NCBI GenBank assembly: GCA_005880525.1
Contig: VBFW01000048.1
Coordinates: forward strand, 1 to 6,007
DNA length: 6,007 bases
From: Chloroflexota bacterium
GTDB lineage: Bacteria; Chloroflexota; Dormibacteria; Dormibacterales; Dormibacteraceae
Reading direction: 5' to 3'
Every line of letters starts with the position of its first letter. Positions within the stretch are counted from its first letter, which is position 1. Shown piece after piece: positions 1 to 5,038 of this stretch. Under the pieces are notes generated by a model. It was not told where the DNA came from and did no database searches. It was given only the letters and a program-made list of their open reading frames with translations. The translations under genes and the position numbers were made by a program.

Positions 1-67
1 CCTCGAGCAGCTCGGCGACGAGGTACCCGCAGATGAAGCCGGCAGCGCCGGTGACGAGGATTTTCAT
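1..67 (-). CDS. NAD-dependent sugar epimerase/dehydratase, N-terminal fragment
   Basis: Only the first 22 codons are inside the window; the gene continues past the left edge. The protein begins MKILVTGAAGFICGYLVAEL, the first beta strand, glycine-rich loop and helix of an extended short-chain dehydrogenase (NAD-dependent epimerase/dehydratase family, which includes GDP-mannose 4,6-dehydratase, dTDP-glucose dehydratase and UDP-glucose epimerase). The family usually has GxxGxxG; here G7 and G10 are present but the third position (13) is Cys, followed by Gly14. The start at 67 gives the usual family N-terminus. An in-frame ATG at 127 would add 20 residues without similarity to the fold and also lacks a good ribosome binding site. 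The gene lies downstream of the minus-strand nucleotide-sugar dehydrogenase and could be cotranscribed with it. The exact substrate cannot be told from so short a piece. Confidence 0.8.
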   Translation of the reverse strand, partial: MKILVTGAAGFICGYLVAELLE

Positions 68-79
68 GCGTCGCGGGTA

Positions 80-98
80 GGCCTGGCTCCGCCAGGCC
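80..98. repeat. Perfect 8-bp hairpin upstream of the epimerase start
   Basis: GGCCTGGC-TCC-GCCAGGCC is an 8-bp perfect stem with a 3-base loop. On the minus strand it ends 12 bases before the epimerase ATG at 67, so in mRNA it would sit in the 5' leader close to the ribosome entry site. No T-run follows on either strand, so it does not look like an intrinsic terminator. Confidence 0.6.
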
Positions 99-157
99 GT
101 CTCACCAGCATCCCTGGATCCCACCATGCGTTGCGGGGAGTGCCAACTTAGACAGAT

Positions 158-172
158 TTTCCTTTTCGGAAA
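158..172. repeat. Small A/T-rich inverted repeat in the gap
   Basis: TTTCC-TTTTC-GGAAA is a 5-bp stem with a 5-base loop. It lies in the least GC-rich part of the 68-223 gap between the minus-strand dehydrogenase and the epimerase. A stem this short can arise by chance. No confident promoter was found next to it: a TTGGCA hexamer on the minus strand (150-145) has only a poor -10 partner. Confidence 0.3.
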
Positions 173-199
173 GAGAGCAGCGACGCGAAGCGGCGCGAT

Positions 200-225
200 G
201 AGAGGGAACCGCTCGGGTCCCTCTC
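200..225. repeat. Inverted repeat overlapping the dehydrogenase stop codon
   Basis: GAGAGGGAACC-GCTC-GGGTCCCTCTC forms an 11-position stem with one mismatch and a 4-base loop. It overlaps the TGA stop (226-224, minus strand) of the sugar dehydrogenase. The position suggests a transcript 3'-end or stabilising structure. There is no T-run on either strand, so a classical Rho-independent terminator is not supported. Confidence 0.5.
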
Positions 226-1234
226 ATAAACGTATGGGTCCGGTTATGCCCCAGATGTCGACGACCTCGCGGCCGTCCTCGTCGGACTCGCCCTTGAACG
301 CCATGCCGAGGATGCCGAGGGTGCGGCCGGCGAGCGGCTTGTGCGCATCCAGCGAATCGATGATGTAGTTCGGCATGCCTTCGTTGATCTGCATCGCCGC
401 CTGGCCCATCGGGAAATGGTCGGGCGTGTACGCCGAGAGCTGCATCGTGTCCTTGAGCAGGCACGGACCGGCTGCAAAACCTGGGCCGGGGAGGTCGGCC
501 GCGCGCGGATAGTCGTTGCGGATCGCTCCGAGGACGCTGTTGTAGTCGACGCCCGAGCGATGCGCGATCTGGAAGAACTGGTTGGCGATGGCAAACTTCA
601 TGTACCGCCATGTGTTGGTGAGGAGCTTCGCGAGCTCCGCCTCGCGCGGCGTCGTGCGCACGATCTGGACGCCGAGGGGCTCGAAGAGTCGGGCCGCGCG
701 CTCGTATGCATTGGTGCTCGACGCGCCGACGAGCTGCGGCAGGCTGCGGATCTCCTCCAGCGCATGGCCCTCGGCGATTCGCTCAGGGCAGAACACAACG
801 TCGGCCTCGAGGCCCGCGGCGTGCAGGCGCCGCTGGACTCCCTCCGTCGTGCCGGGGAACACGGTCGACCGCAGCACGACCAGGCAATGCGGCCGGATGT
901 GGGGGATGAGCTCGTCGACCACGCGGTCGAAGACGGTGACCGACGGGTTCATGAACTCGTCGATCGGCGTGCCGATGACAAGGACGACGGTGTCGGCGCG
1001 CTCCAGCATGGCCGGCTCCGAGCCGAACTCGAGCCGCCCGGTGGGGAGGAGCTTGCGCAGCAGCTGCTCGGCGCCCGCTTCCTTGAACGGCACCTCGCCG
1101 GCGCGGACGCGCTCGATCTTGGCCGTGTCGATGTCGTCCACGCCAACCCGATAGCCGGCGTCGGCGAACGACAGCGCGAGCGGCAGGCCGACGTGGCCGC
1201 ACCCGCCGACGATCACGATGTCCAGGGATTCCAT
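224..1234 (-). CDS. Nucleotide-sugar dehydrogenase (UDP-glucose/GDP-mannose DH superfamily), C-terminal domain internally deleted
   Basis: This 336-residue protein belongs to the enzymes that oxidise the C6 hydroxyl of an NDP-sugar to a carboxylate using two NAD+. The N-terminal Rossmann fold has GGCGHVG at residues 10-16 and acidic D33/D34 after strand 2. The central domain carries LLTNTWRYMKFAIANQF (204-220). The catalytic cysteine is C258 in GPCLLKD. The NAD/UDP-binding C-terminal domain starts normally (LGILGMAFKGESD, 306-318) but jumps at once to GREVVDIWGITG, which resembles the extreme C-terminal tail of family members. About 70-80 residues seem to be missing in frame, since relatives are usually 410-440 residues. 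The start at 1234 is preferred to an ATG at 1273 because a CATAAT -10 box lies exactly 9 bases upstream of it and the protein then begins at the Rossmann strand. Substrate (UDP-glucose, UDP-HexNAc or other) is unknown; activity is doubtful if the deletion is real. Confidence 0.85.
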   Translation of the reverse strand: MESLDIVIVGGCGHVGLPLALSFADAGYRVGVDDIDTAKIERVRAGEVPFKEAGAEQLLRKLLPTGRLEFGSEPAMLERADTVVLVIGTPIDEFMNPSVTVFDRVVDELIPHIRPHCLVVLRSTVFPGTTEGVQRRLHAAGLEADVVFCPERIAEGHALEEIRSLPQLVGASSTNAYERAARLFEPLGVQIVRTTPREAELAKLLTNTWRYMKFAIANQFFQIAHRSGVDYNSVLGAIRNDYPRAADLPGPGFAAGPCLLKDTMQLSAYTPDHFPMGQAAMQINEGMPNYIIDSLDAHKPLAGRTLGILGMAFKGESDEDGREVVDIWGITGPIRL

Positions 1235-1249
1235 GGCGGGCAAATTATG
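1232..1249 (-). promoter_or_regulatory. Probable leaderless promoter of the minus-strand dehydrogenase
   Basis: On the minus strand CATAAT (1249-1244) matches the -10 consensus at five of six positions and is followed by nine bases (TTGCCCGCC) and then ATG (1234-1232). Transcription normally starts 6-9 bases after the -10 box, which would put the first RNA base at or just before the ATG. No Shine-Dalgarno sequence precedes the ATG. No good -35 box is visible (TGGCGC at 17-base spacing). The same spacing occurs before ugd. Confidence 0.6.
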
Positions 1250-1250
1250 A

Positions 1251-1406
1251 TCGGTCCGGTACCGAAGCGCCACGTCGCGGCGGCGCTATCGCGGCAATTT
1301 CTCCGGTTACGAGGAGGCTGTCGCACTCGGCGCGGACCTGGCGCGCCTGCGGCCTGACGTATATCACGCGATCGACCTGCGCCTGCCAGGGCGCTCGCCC
1401 TGCGCG
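1251..1406 (+). other. Start-less in-frame upstream extension of the glycosyltransferase
   Basis: The glycosyltransferase frame is open from 1251, just after a TGA at 1248-1250, up to the GTG at 1407. It contains no ATG, GTG or TTG codon. The second half reads like GT4 protein (LARLRPDVYHAIDL, then LPGRSPCAVVV), including the RPDVxHA strand that normally precedes the HD-containing loop. This indicates that true coding similarity extends upstream of the first usable start codon. The first 10-15 codons (SVRYRSATSRRR) do not look like a GT4 N-terminus. The stretch also holds the upstream part of the divergent dehydrogenase promoter. Confidence 0.6.
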
Positions 1407-2171
1407 GTGGTTGTGACACTGCACGACCTCATCCCGTGGGCGTTCGGGGGGTCGCGCATGTGGGGCGAGCGGCTGCGCTACTGGCTGGGGCGGAGGCTCT
1501 TGCGCCGCGCCGACCTCGTGCTGGCGGTGTCCCAGTCGACCGCCGATGACGCGGTGCGATTCGGCGGCGTCGACAGGAAGCGCCTGCGCGTCGTGCCGGA
1601 GGCGGTGGATGACGTGTTCAAGCCTTCAGAGGGCGCGTCGAATCGGGTCGCTGATCGGTTCGGCGTGAAGTCGGGCTACCTTCTGTTCGTCGGCGCGCTC
1701 GACGCGCGCAAGGACCCGGCCTCACTCCTGCGCGCATGGTCGGTCGCGCGCGACGCGCGGCCTGGCCTGCAGCTCGTCATCGCCGGCGAGCCGGGGTCGC
1801 AGGCGCCGCCCATCATGCCGGGCGCGCACGTGCTCGGCCATCTGAGCGGGCCGGAGCTGGCCGACGTCTACACGGCGGCCGGCTGCCTTGTCTTCCCGAG
1901 CCGCTACGAAGGGTTCGGCCTGCCGTGCCTCGAGGCCCTGGCGTGCGGCTGTCCCGTGGCCGCTTACCGCAACTCGAGCCTGCCCGAGGTTGTCGACGGG
2001 GCAGGCGAGCTGGTCACCGATGGCGACGCTGACGCCCTGGGCGCGGCCGCCGCGAAGCTGGCCGGCGTGACCGACCGTCCGTGGAGGCCGGGCATCGAGC
2101 GCGCGAAGGCGTTCAGCTGGCGCAAGGCGGCTCGCGACACGATCGCGGCGTACAAATCAGTGGCCAAATAG
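1407..2171 (+). CDS. GT4-family glycosyltransferase, N-terminally truncated
   Basis: This is a retaining GT-B glycosyltransferase of the glycosyl transferase group 1/GT4 type, which transfers a sugar from an NDP-sugar during polysaccharide or glycoconjugate assembly on the cytoplasmic side of the membrane. From the GTG at 1407 it has 254 residues. It contains VVTLHDLIPWAF (2-13), RRADLVLAVSQSTADD (33-48), RVVPEAVDDVF (61-71), then the donor-binding domain from YLLFVGALDARKDP (91-104, R101/K102 as phosphate contacts) to the signature SRYEGFGLPCLEALACGCPV, with the paired glutamates E168 and E176. The C-terminus looks complete. Typical members are 350-400 residues, so most of the N-terminal acceptor-binding half, including the usual glycine-rich first loop, is missing. 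The frame continues upstream to 1251 without a start codon. It may be a remnant, or may use an unconventional start. Acceptor and donor are unknown. Confidence 0.8.
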   Translation: MVVTLHDLIPWAFGGSRMWGERLRYWLGRRLLRRADLVLAVSQSTADDAVRFGGVDRKRLRVVPEAVDDVFKPSEGASNRVADRFGVKSGYLLFVGALDARKDPASLLRAWSVARDARPGLQLVIAGEPGSQAPPIMPGAHVLGHLSGPELADVYTAAGCLVFPSRYEGFGLPCLEALACGCPVAAYRNSSLPEVVDGAGELVTDGDADALGAAAAKLAGVTDRPWRPGIERAKAFSWRKAARDTIAAYKSVAK

Positions 2172-2177
2172 CGTGCT

Positions 2178-2189
2178 TTTGTATACAAA
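2178..2189. promoter_or_regulatory. Distal palindromic operator-like site
   Basis: TTTGTATACAAA is a perfect 12-base palindrome beginning 6 bases after the glycosyltransferase stop. An identical copy lies at 2219-2230, centre-to-centre 41 bases, close to four helical turns, so both would face the same side of the DNA. The GT..AC half-site pattern is compatible with the general consensus of GntR-family operators; the regulator itself is not in this window. It would be centred near -81 relative to a start at the ugd ATG. Confidence 0.65.
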
Positions 2190-2199
2190 CGAAGGTTTC

Positions 2200-2218
2200 C
2201 GCGCGATTGAATCGCGCG
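2200..2218. repeat. Perfect 19-base GC-rich palindrome between the two operator-like sites
   Basis: CGCGCGATT-G-AATCGCGCG is a perfect inverted repeat with a single central base, directly abutting the proximal TTTGTATACAAA. As RNA it could fold as an 8-bp stem with a TGA loop followed by UUUGU, a weak terminator-like arrangement for transcripts leaving the glycosyltransferase gene. As DNA it could be a third protein-binding site. The sequence cannot decide between these. Confidence 0.6.
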
Positions 2219-2230
2219 TTTGTATACAAA
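2219..2230. promoter_or_regulatory. Proximal palindromic operator-like site overlapping the -35 region
   Basis: This is a second identical TTTGTATACAAA. Its right edge lies 19 bases before the GATAAT -10 box, so it covers part of the -35 region of the ugd promoter, where no good -35 hexamer is seen. A bound protein here could block RNA polymerase, or could replace the missing -35 contact as an activator. The centre would be about -40 relative to a start at the ugd ATG. Confidence 0.65.
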
Positions 2231-2249
2231 GCGCAATGGTGGCGCTTGG

Positions 2250-2267
2250 GATAATGCGCCCGCGATG
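2250..2267 (+). promoter_or_regulatory. Probable leaderless promoter of the ugd operon
   Basis: GATAAT (2250-2255) is a five-of-six match to the -10 consensus and is followed by nine bases (GCGCCCGCG) and the ugd ATG at 2265. The predicted transcription start falls at or within about three bases of the ATG, leaving no room for a Shine-Dalgarno site. The -35 region is poor and is overlapped by the proximal palindrome. The geometry is identical to that of the minus-strand dehydrogenase promoter. Confidence 0.65.
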
Positions 2268-3560
2268 AGCAAGGTTGCGGTGATCGGCGCCGGTTACGTG
2301 GGCCTGACCACTGCCGCGTGCCTCGCGGACCTCGGCAACGACGTCACAGTGGTCGACGTCGATCGCGAGAAGGTCGAGCAGCTGACCAGGCATCAGGTGC
2401 CGTTCTACGAGCCGGGAATGGCCGAGCTGGTCAAACGCAATGCGGAGAGCAAGCGCCTGCGCTTCACGACCTCATATGCCGACGCGATTCCCGGCGCCGA
2501 GTACGCGATCATCGCCGTGAGCACGCCCGAGGGCGAGGGCGGCGAGGCCGACCTGTCGCATGTCGAGGCCGCGGCCTCTTCGATCGCCGACCACATGACA
2601 GGCCCGCTGGTGGTGGTCAACAAGTCGACCGTGCCGCCGCTGACCGGCGACATGGTGTCGAGCGTCCTGCAAAAAAGGAACACCAAGCACCAGGCCCACG
2701 TGGTGTCGAACCCAGAGTTCCTGCGCGAGGGCTCGGCCATCCAGGACTTCATGCATCCGGACCGCGTGGTGGTCGGGGGCCACGACCGTCAGGCGGCGGA
2801 AAAGGTGGCGAAGCTTTACGAGCCTCTCGAGGCGCCGCTCCTGATCACGCCGAACATCTACACGGCGGAGATGGTGAAGTACGCGTCGAACGCATTCCTC
2901 GCGGCGCGCATCTCGTTCATCAACGAGATCGCGCGGATCTGCGAGCGTGTGGACGCCGACGCCAAGCTCGTGGCGGAGGGCATGGGCCTGGACAAGAGGA
3001 TCGGTCCGTCCTACCTCGACGCGGGGATTGGCTACGGTGGCTCTTGCTTTCCGAAGGATGTGAAGGCGCTGGCCGCGCTCGCCGAGCGCTTCGACTATCA
3101 CCCGGAGCTACTGCATGCGGTCATGGACATCAACCGCGACCAGCGCATGCTGGTCATCGACAAGCTGCGCGAGTGCCTCGGCACGCTCAGTCAGAAGGTC
3201 GTCGGGCTGCTCGGCCTGGCGTTCAAGCCCAACACCGACGACCTGCGCGAAGCGCCAAGCCTCGACATCGCCAGGGTGCTGCTCGCCGCCGGCGCGAACG
3301 TGCGCGCCTACGACCCAGCCGCGATGGAGCGGACTCGGGCCCTGCTCCCCGAGCTGGAGTATGCGAAGGACTCGTACCAGCTCGCGTCGGGCGCCGACGC
3401 GCTGGTGGTGGTGACCGAGTGGAACGAGTTCCGCCAGCTCGACCTGAAGCGCCTGAAGACCTCGATGCGCACGCCTGTCGTGATCGACGGGCGCAACATC
3501 TACGTCCCGGCCACCATGCGGAGCCTGGGCTTCACGTACCGCGGCATTGGCCGCGAGTAG
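2265..3560 (+). CDS. ugd: UDP-glucose 6-dehydrogenase
   Basis: This cytoplasmic enzyme oxidises UDP-glucose to UDP-glucuronate with two NAD+. The 431-residue protein has full family length. The N-terminal Rossmann domain has GAGYVG at 8-13 and D31 for the NAD ribose. NKSTVPP follows at 119-125, NPEFLREGSA at 149-158 and the central helix EMVKYASNAFLA at 202-213, with K205 and N209. The catalytic cysteine is C261 in GYGGSCFPKD, with D265. The C-terminal UDP-binding domain runs from GLLGLAFKPNTDDLREAPS (about 314-332) to VVIDGRNIY (405-413). The start at 2265 gives MSKVAVIGAG. An upstream in-frame ATG at 2220 is rejected because it would place the operator palindrome and -10 box inside the gene. 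It is the first gene of a four-gene operon, and its product feeds the next enzyme, uxs. It is distinct from the minus-strand dehydrogenase, whose active-site loop differs. Confidence 0.95.
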   Translation: MSKVAVIGAGYVGLTTAACLADLGNDVTVVDVDREKVEQLTRHQVPFYEPGMAELVKRNAESKRLRFTTSYADAIPGAEYAIIAVSTPEGEGGEADLSHVEAAASSIADHMTGPLVVVNKSTVPPLTGDMVSSVLQKRNTKHQAHVVSNPEFLREGSAIQDFMHPDRVVVGGHDRQAAEKVAKLYEPLEAPLLITPNIYTAEMVKYASNAFLAARISFINEIARICERVDADAKLVAEGMGLDKRIGPSYLDAGIGYGGSCFPKDVKALAALAERFDYHPELLHAVMDINRDQRMLVIDKLRECLGTLSQKVVGLLGLAFKPNTDDLREAPSLDIARVLLAAGANVRAYDPAAMERTRALLPELEYAKDSYQLASGADALVVVTEWNEFRQLDLKRLKTSMRTPVVIDGRNIYVPATMRSLGFTYRGIGRE

Positions 3561-4506
3561 CGCGGGCGGCGGCAAGCCGCGCGCGGTCGTCTCGGGCGGC
3601 GCCGGTTTCATCGGGTCGCACCTATGTGAGGCGCTGCTGAACCGCGGCATGCGGGTGCTTACCCTCGACAACTTCATCACCGGTTCGCCTGCGAACCTGA
3701 AGCATCTCGAGGGCAACCCGGACTTCGAGCTTCGACGTCAGAACGTCAACGAGCACATCGACGTCAAGGGCGACGTGCGCTACGTGCTGCATTTCGCGTC
3801 GCCGGCGTCGCCGCCCCAGTACGACGCGAACCCGATCCACACGCTGAAGGTCGGCACCATCGGCACGATGAACATGCTCGGGCTGGCGATGGCGAAGAAT
3901 GCGACGTTCCTGCTGGCCTCGACGTCAGAGGTGTACGGCGACCCGCTGGTGCACCCGCAGCCGGAGAGCTACTGGGGCAACGTCAACCCGATTGGTCCTC
4001 GCGGCTGCTATGACGAGGCGAAGCGGTGTGCGGAGGCATTCGCCATGGCCTATCACCGCGCGCATGGCGTCGACACCCGCATCATCCGCATCTTCAACAC
4101 GCACGGCCCGCGCATGCAGGTGTCCGACGGCCGCGCGGTGCCGAACTTCATGGCCCAGGCGCTGCGTGGCGAACCGCTGACCGTCTACGGCGACGGCACC
4201 CAGACACGCAGCCTGTGCTACGTGTCGGACCTCATTCGCGGCGTGCTGGCCGTGCTCGATAAGGCCGACGAGCTTCCCACCAACCTGGGCAACCCGCACG
4301 AGGTGACGATGATCGAGCTGGCGGAGACGATCATCAGGATCTCCGGATCGAAGAGCAGGATCGAGCATCGCGACCTCCCCGTCGACGACCCCAGGCAGCG
4401 CCGGCCCGACATCACGCGGGCGCGCACACTTCTGGGCTGGGAGCCGCAGGTCGGCCTGGAGGACGGGCTGCAGCGAACTCTCGAATACTTTCGAACCGTG
4501 GTATGA
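3547..4506 (+). CDS. uxs: UDP-glucuronate decarboxylase (UDP-xylose synthase)
   Basis: This extended SDR enzyme converts UDP-glucuronate to UDP-xylose through oxidation at C4, decarboxylation and reduction, with tightly bound NAD+. The 319-residue protein has GGAGFIGSHL at 17-26 and LTLDNFITGSPANL at 38-51. LHFASPASPPQY (81-92) is characteristic of UXS. The active-site strand is STSEVYGDP (T126, E128) and the YxxxK pair is Y155/K159 in CYDEAKR. Later motifs are NTHGPRM (184-190, often NTYGPRM in relatives), RSLCYVSDLI (221-230) and QRRPDI (284-289). The only usable start is TTG at 3547, inside the end of ugd, giving a 14-base overlap in another frame; no ATG or GTG start precedes the nucleotide-binding motif. 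This implies translational coupling with ugd, matching consecutive steps in one pathway. Confidence in function is high; the exact start is slightly less certain. Confidence 0.93.
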   Translation: MAASSAGGGKPRAVVSGGAGFIGSHLCEALLNRGMRVLTLDNFITGSPANLKHLEGNPDFELRRQNVNEHIDVKGDVRYVLHFASPASPPQYDANPIHTLKVGTIGTMNMLGLAMAKNATFLLASTSEVYGDPLVHPQPESYWGNVNPIGPRGCYDEAKRCAEAFAMAYHRAHGVDTRIIRIFNTHGPRMQVSDGRAVPNFMAQALRGEPLTVYGDGTQTRSLCYVSDLIRGVLAVLDKADELPTNLGNPHEVTMIELAETIIRISGSKSRIEHRDLPVDDPRQRRPDITRARTLLGWEPQVGLEDGLQRTLEYFRTVV

Positions 4507-4510
4507 GGTG
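4505..4510 (+). promoter_or_regulatory. Ribosome binding site of apt
   Basis: GAGGTG overlaps the last two bases of the uxs TGA stop and lies 3 bases before the ATG at 4514 (5 bases from the end of GAGG). It favours this ATG over the in-frame GTG at 4508, which is part of the Shine-Dalgarno sequence itself. Confidence 0.7.
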
Positions 4511-4513
4511 CGC

Positions 4514-5038
4514 ATGAGCCGGGCCGACGAGCTCAAGCGGATGGTGCGGGACGTGCCCGATTTCCCGCAGCAGGGGATCACCTTCCGGGACATCACGCCG
4601 CTGCTCGCGGACCGCAAGACGTTTGGCGAGGTCATCGACCTGATGTCGATCCACTGGAAGGGCAAGGGCACGACGCTCGTCGCCGCCATAGAGGCTCGGG
4701 GTTTCATCCCCGGCGCGGCCATCGCGATCCGCCTCGACGCGGGCTTCATCCCGATCCGCAAGGCGGGCAAGCTGCCGTGGCGAGTGCTCAGCCATTCGTA
4801 TCAGCTCGAATACGGGACCGATCAGCTCGACGTCCACCAGGACGCGATCCAGCCGACCGACAAGGTCCTGATCGTGGATGATGTTCTTGCGACCGGCGGC
4901 ACCGCCGCCGCCGCCGTCGAGCTCGTGCGCAAGCTCGGCGGGCAGGTCATCGGCGTGCAGGTCTTGATCGAGCTGTCGCAGCTGGGCGGGCGCAAGCGCC
5001 TTCCCGGCATCGAAGTCGTAAGTGAGCTTGTGTACTGA
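4514..5038 (+). CDS. apt: Adenine phosphoribosyltransferase
   Basis: This cytosolic salvage enzyme makes AMP and pyrophosphate from adenine and PRPP. The 174-residue protein has the usual length. It shows the APT N-terminal signature VPDFPQQGITFRDITPLL (14-31), the EARGF motif (60-64), the flexible-loop region IRKAGKLPW (81-89) and YQLEYGTD, and the PRPP-binding loop VLIVDDVLATGGT (118-130) with its two adjacent aspartates. The start at 4514 is chosen for its Shine-Dalgarno; the GTG at 4508 would add only two residues. It follows uxs by 7 bases and precedes ahcY by 13, so it is surely cotranscribed. Adenine can derive from adenosine released by AhcY or from other methyl-cycle by-products, which explains the pairing with ahcY; its link to UDP-sugar genes is not obviously functional. 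Confidence 0.95.
   Translation: MSRADELKRMVRDVPDFPQQGITFRDITPLLADRKTFGEVIDLMSIHWKGKGTTLVAAIEARGFIPGAAIAIRLDAGFIPIRKAGKLPWRVLSHSYQLEYGTDQLDVHQDAIQPTDKVLIVDDVLATGGTAAAAVELVRKLGGQVIGVQVLIELSQLGGRKRLPGIEVVSELVY

Noticed and set aside
170..227. Possible T-box-like riboswitch remnant on the plus strand (AGAGAG ... GAACCGCTCGGGTCCCT)
   Set aside because: The antiterminator-like part lacks the UGG of the UGGNACCGCG core, there is no T-run, and the next gene on the plus strand is not an amino-acid gene; the plain inverted repeat explains it.
126..368. Plus-strand open frame of 80 codons
   Set aside because: It runs antisense through the stop and end of the dehydrogenase, has no family-like sequence and its codon pattern mirrors the opposite strand.
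341..1357. Long plus-strand open frame of 338 codons
   Set aside because: It is the antisense shadow of the dehydrogenase: rich in Arg, Ala, Asp and His with no recognisable motif, and high GC produces such long antisense frames.
1247..1357. Short plus-strand frame starting with the ATG inside TATGAT, a possible missing glycosyltransferase N-terminus in another frame
   Set aside because: The 36-residue Arg/Ala/Gly-rich product shows no GT4 N-terminal pattern and ends at 1357 out of phase with the glycosyltransferase.
2157..2393. Minus-strand 78-codon frame across the ugd promoter region
   Set aside because: No start context or family similarity; it reads through both operator palindromes and into ugd antisense.
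2670..2678. Run of six A followed by G in ugd as a ribosomal frameshift site
   Set aside because: The phase is CAA AAA AGG, not the X XXY YYZ slippery phase, and the zero frame continues into an intact full-length Ugd.
2318..3640. 440-codon plus-strand frame over ugd and the start of uxs
   Set aside because: It lies in another frame of the clearly identified ugd, with an Arg/Gly/Ala-rich composition typical of out-of-frame high-GC DNA.
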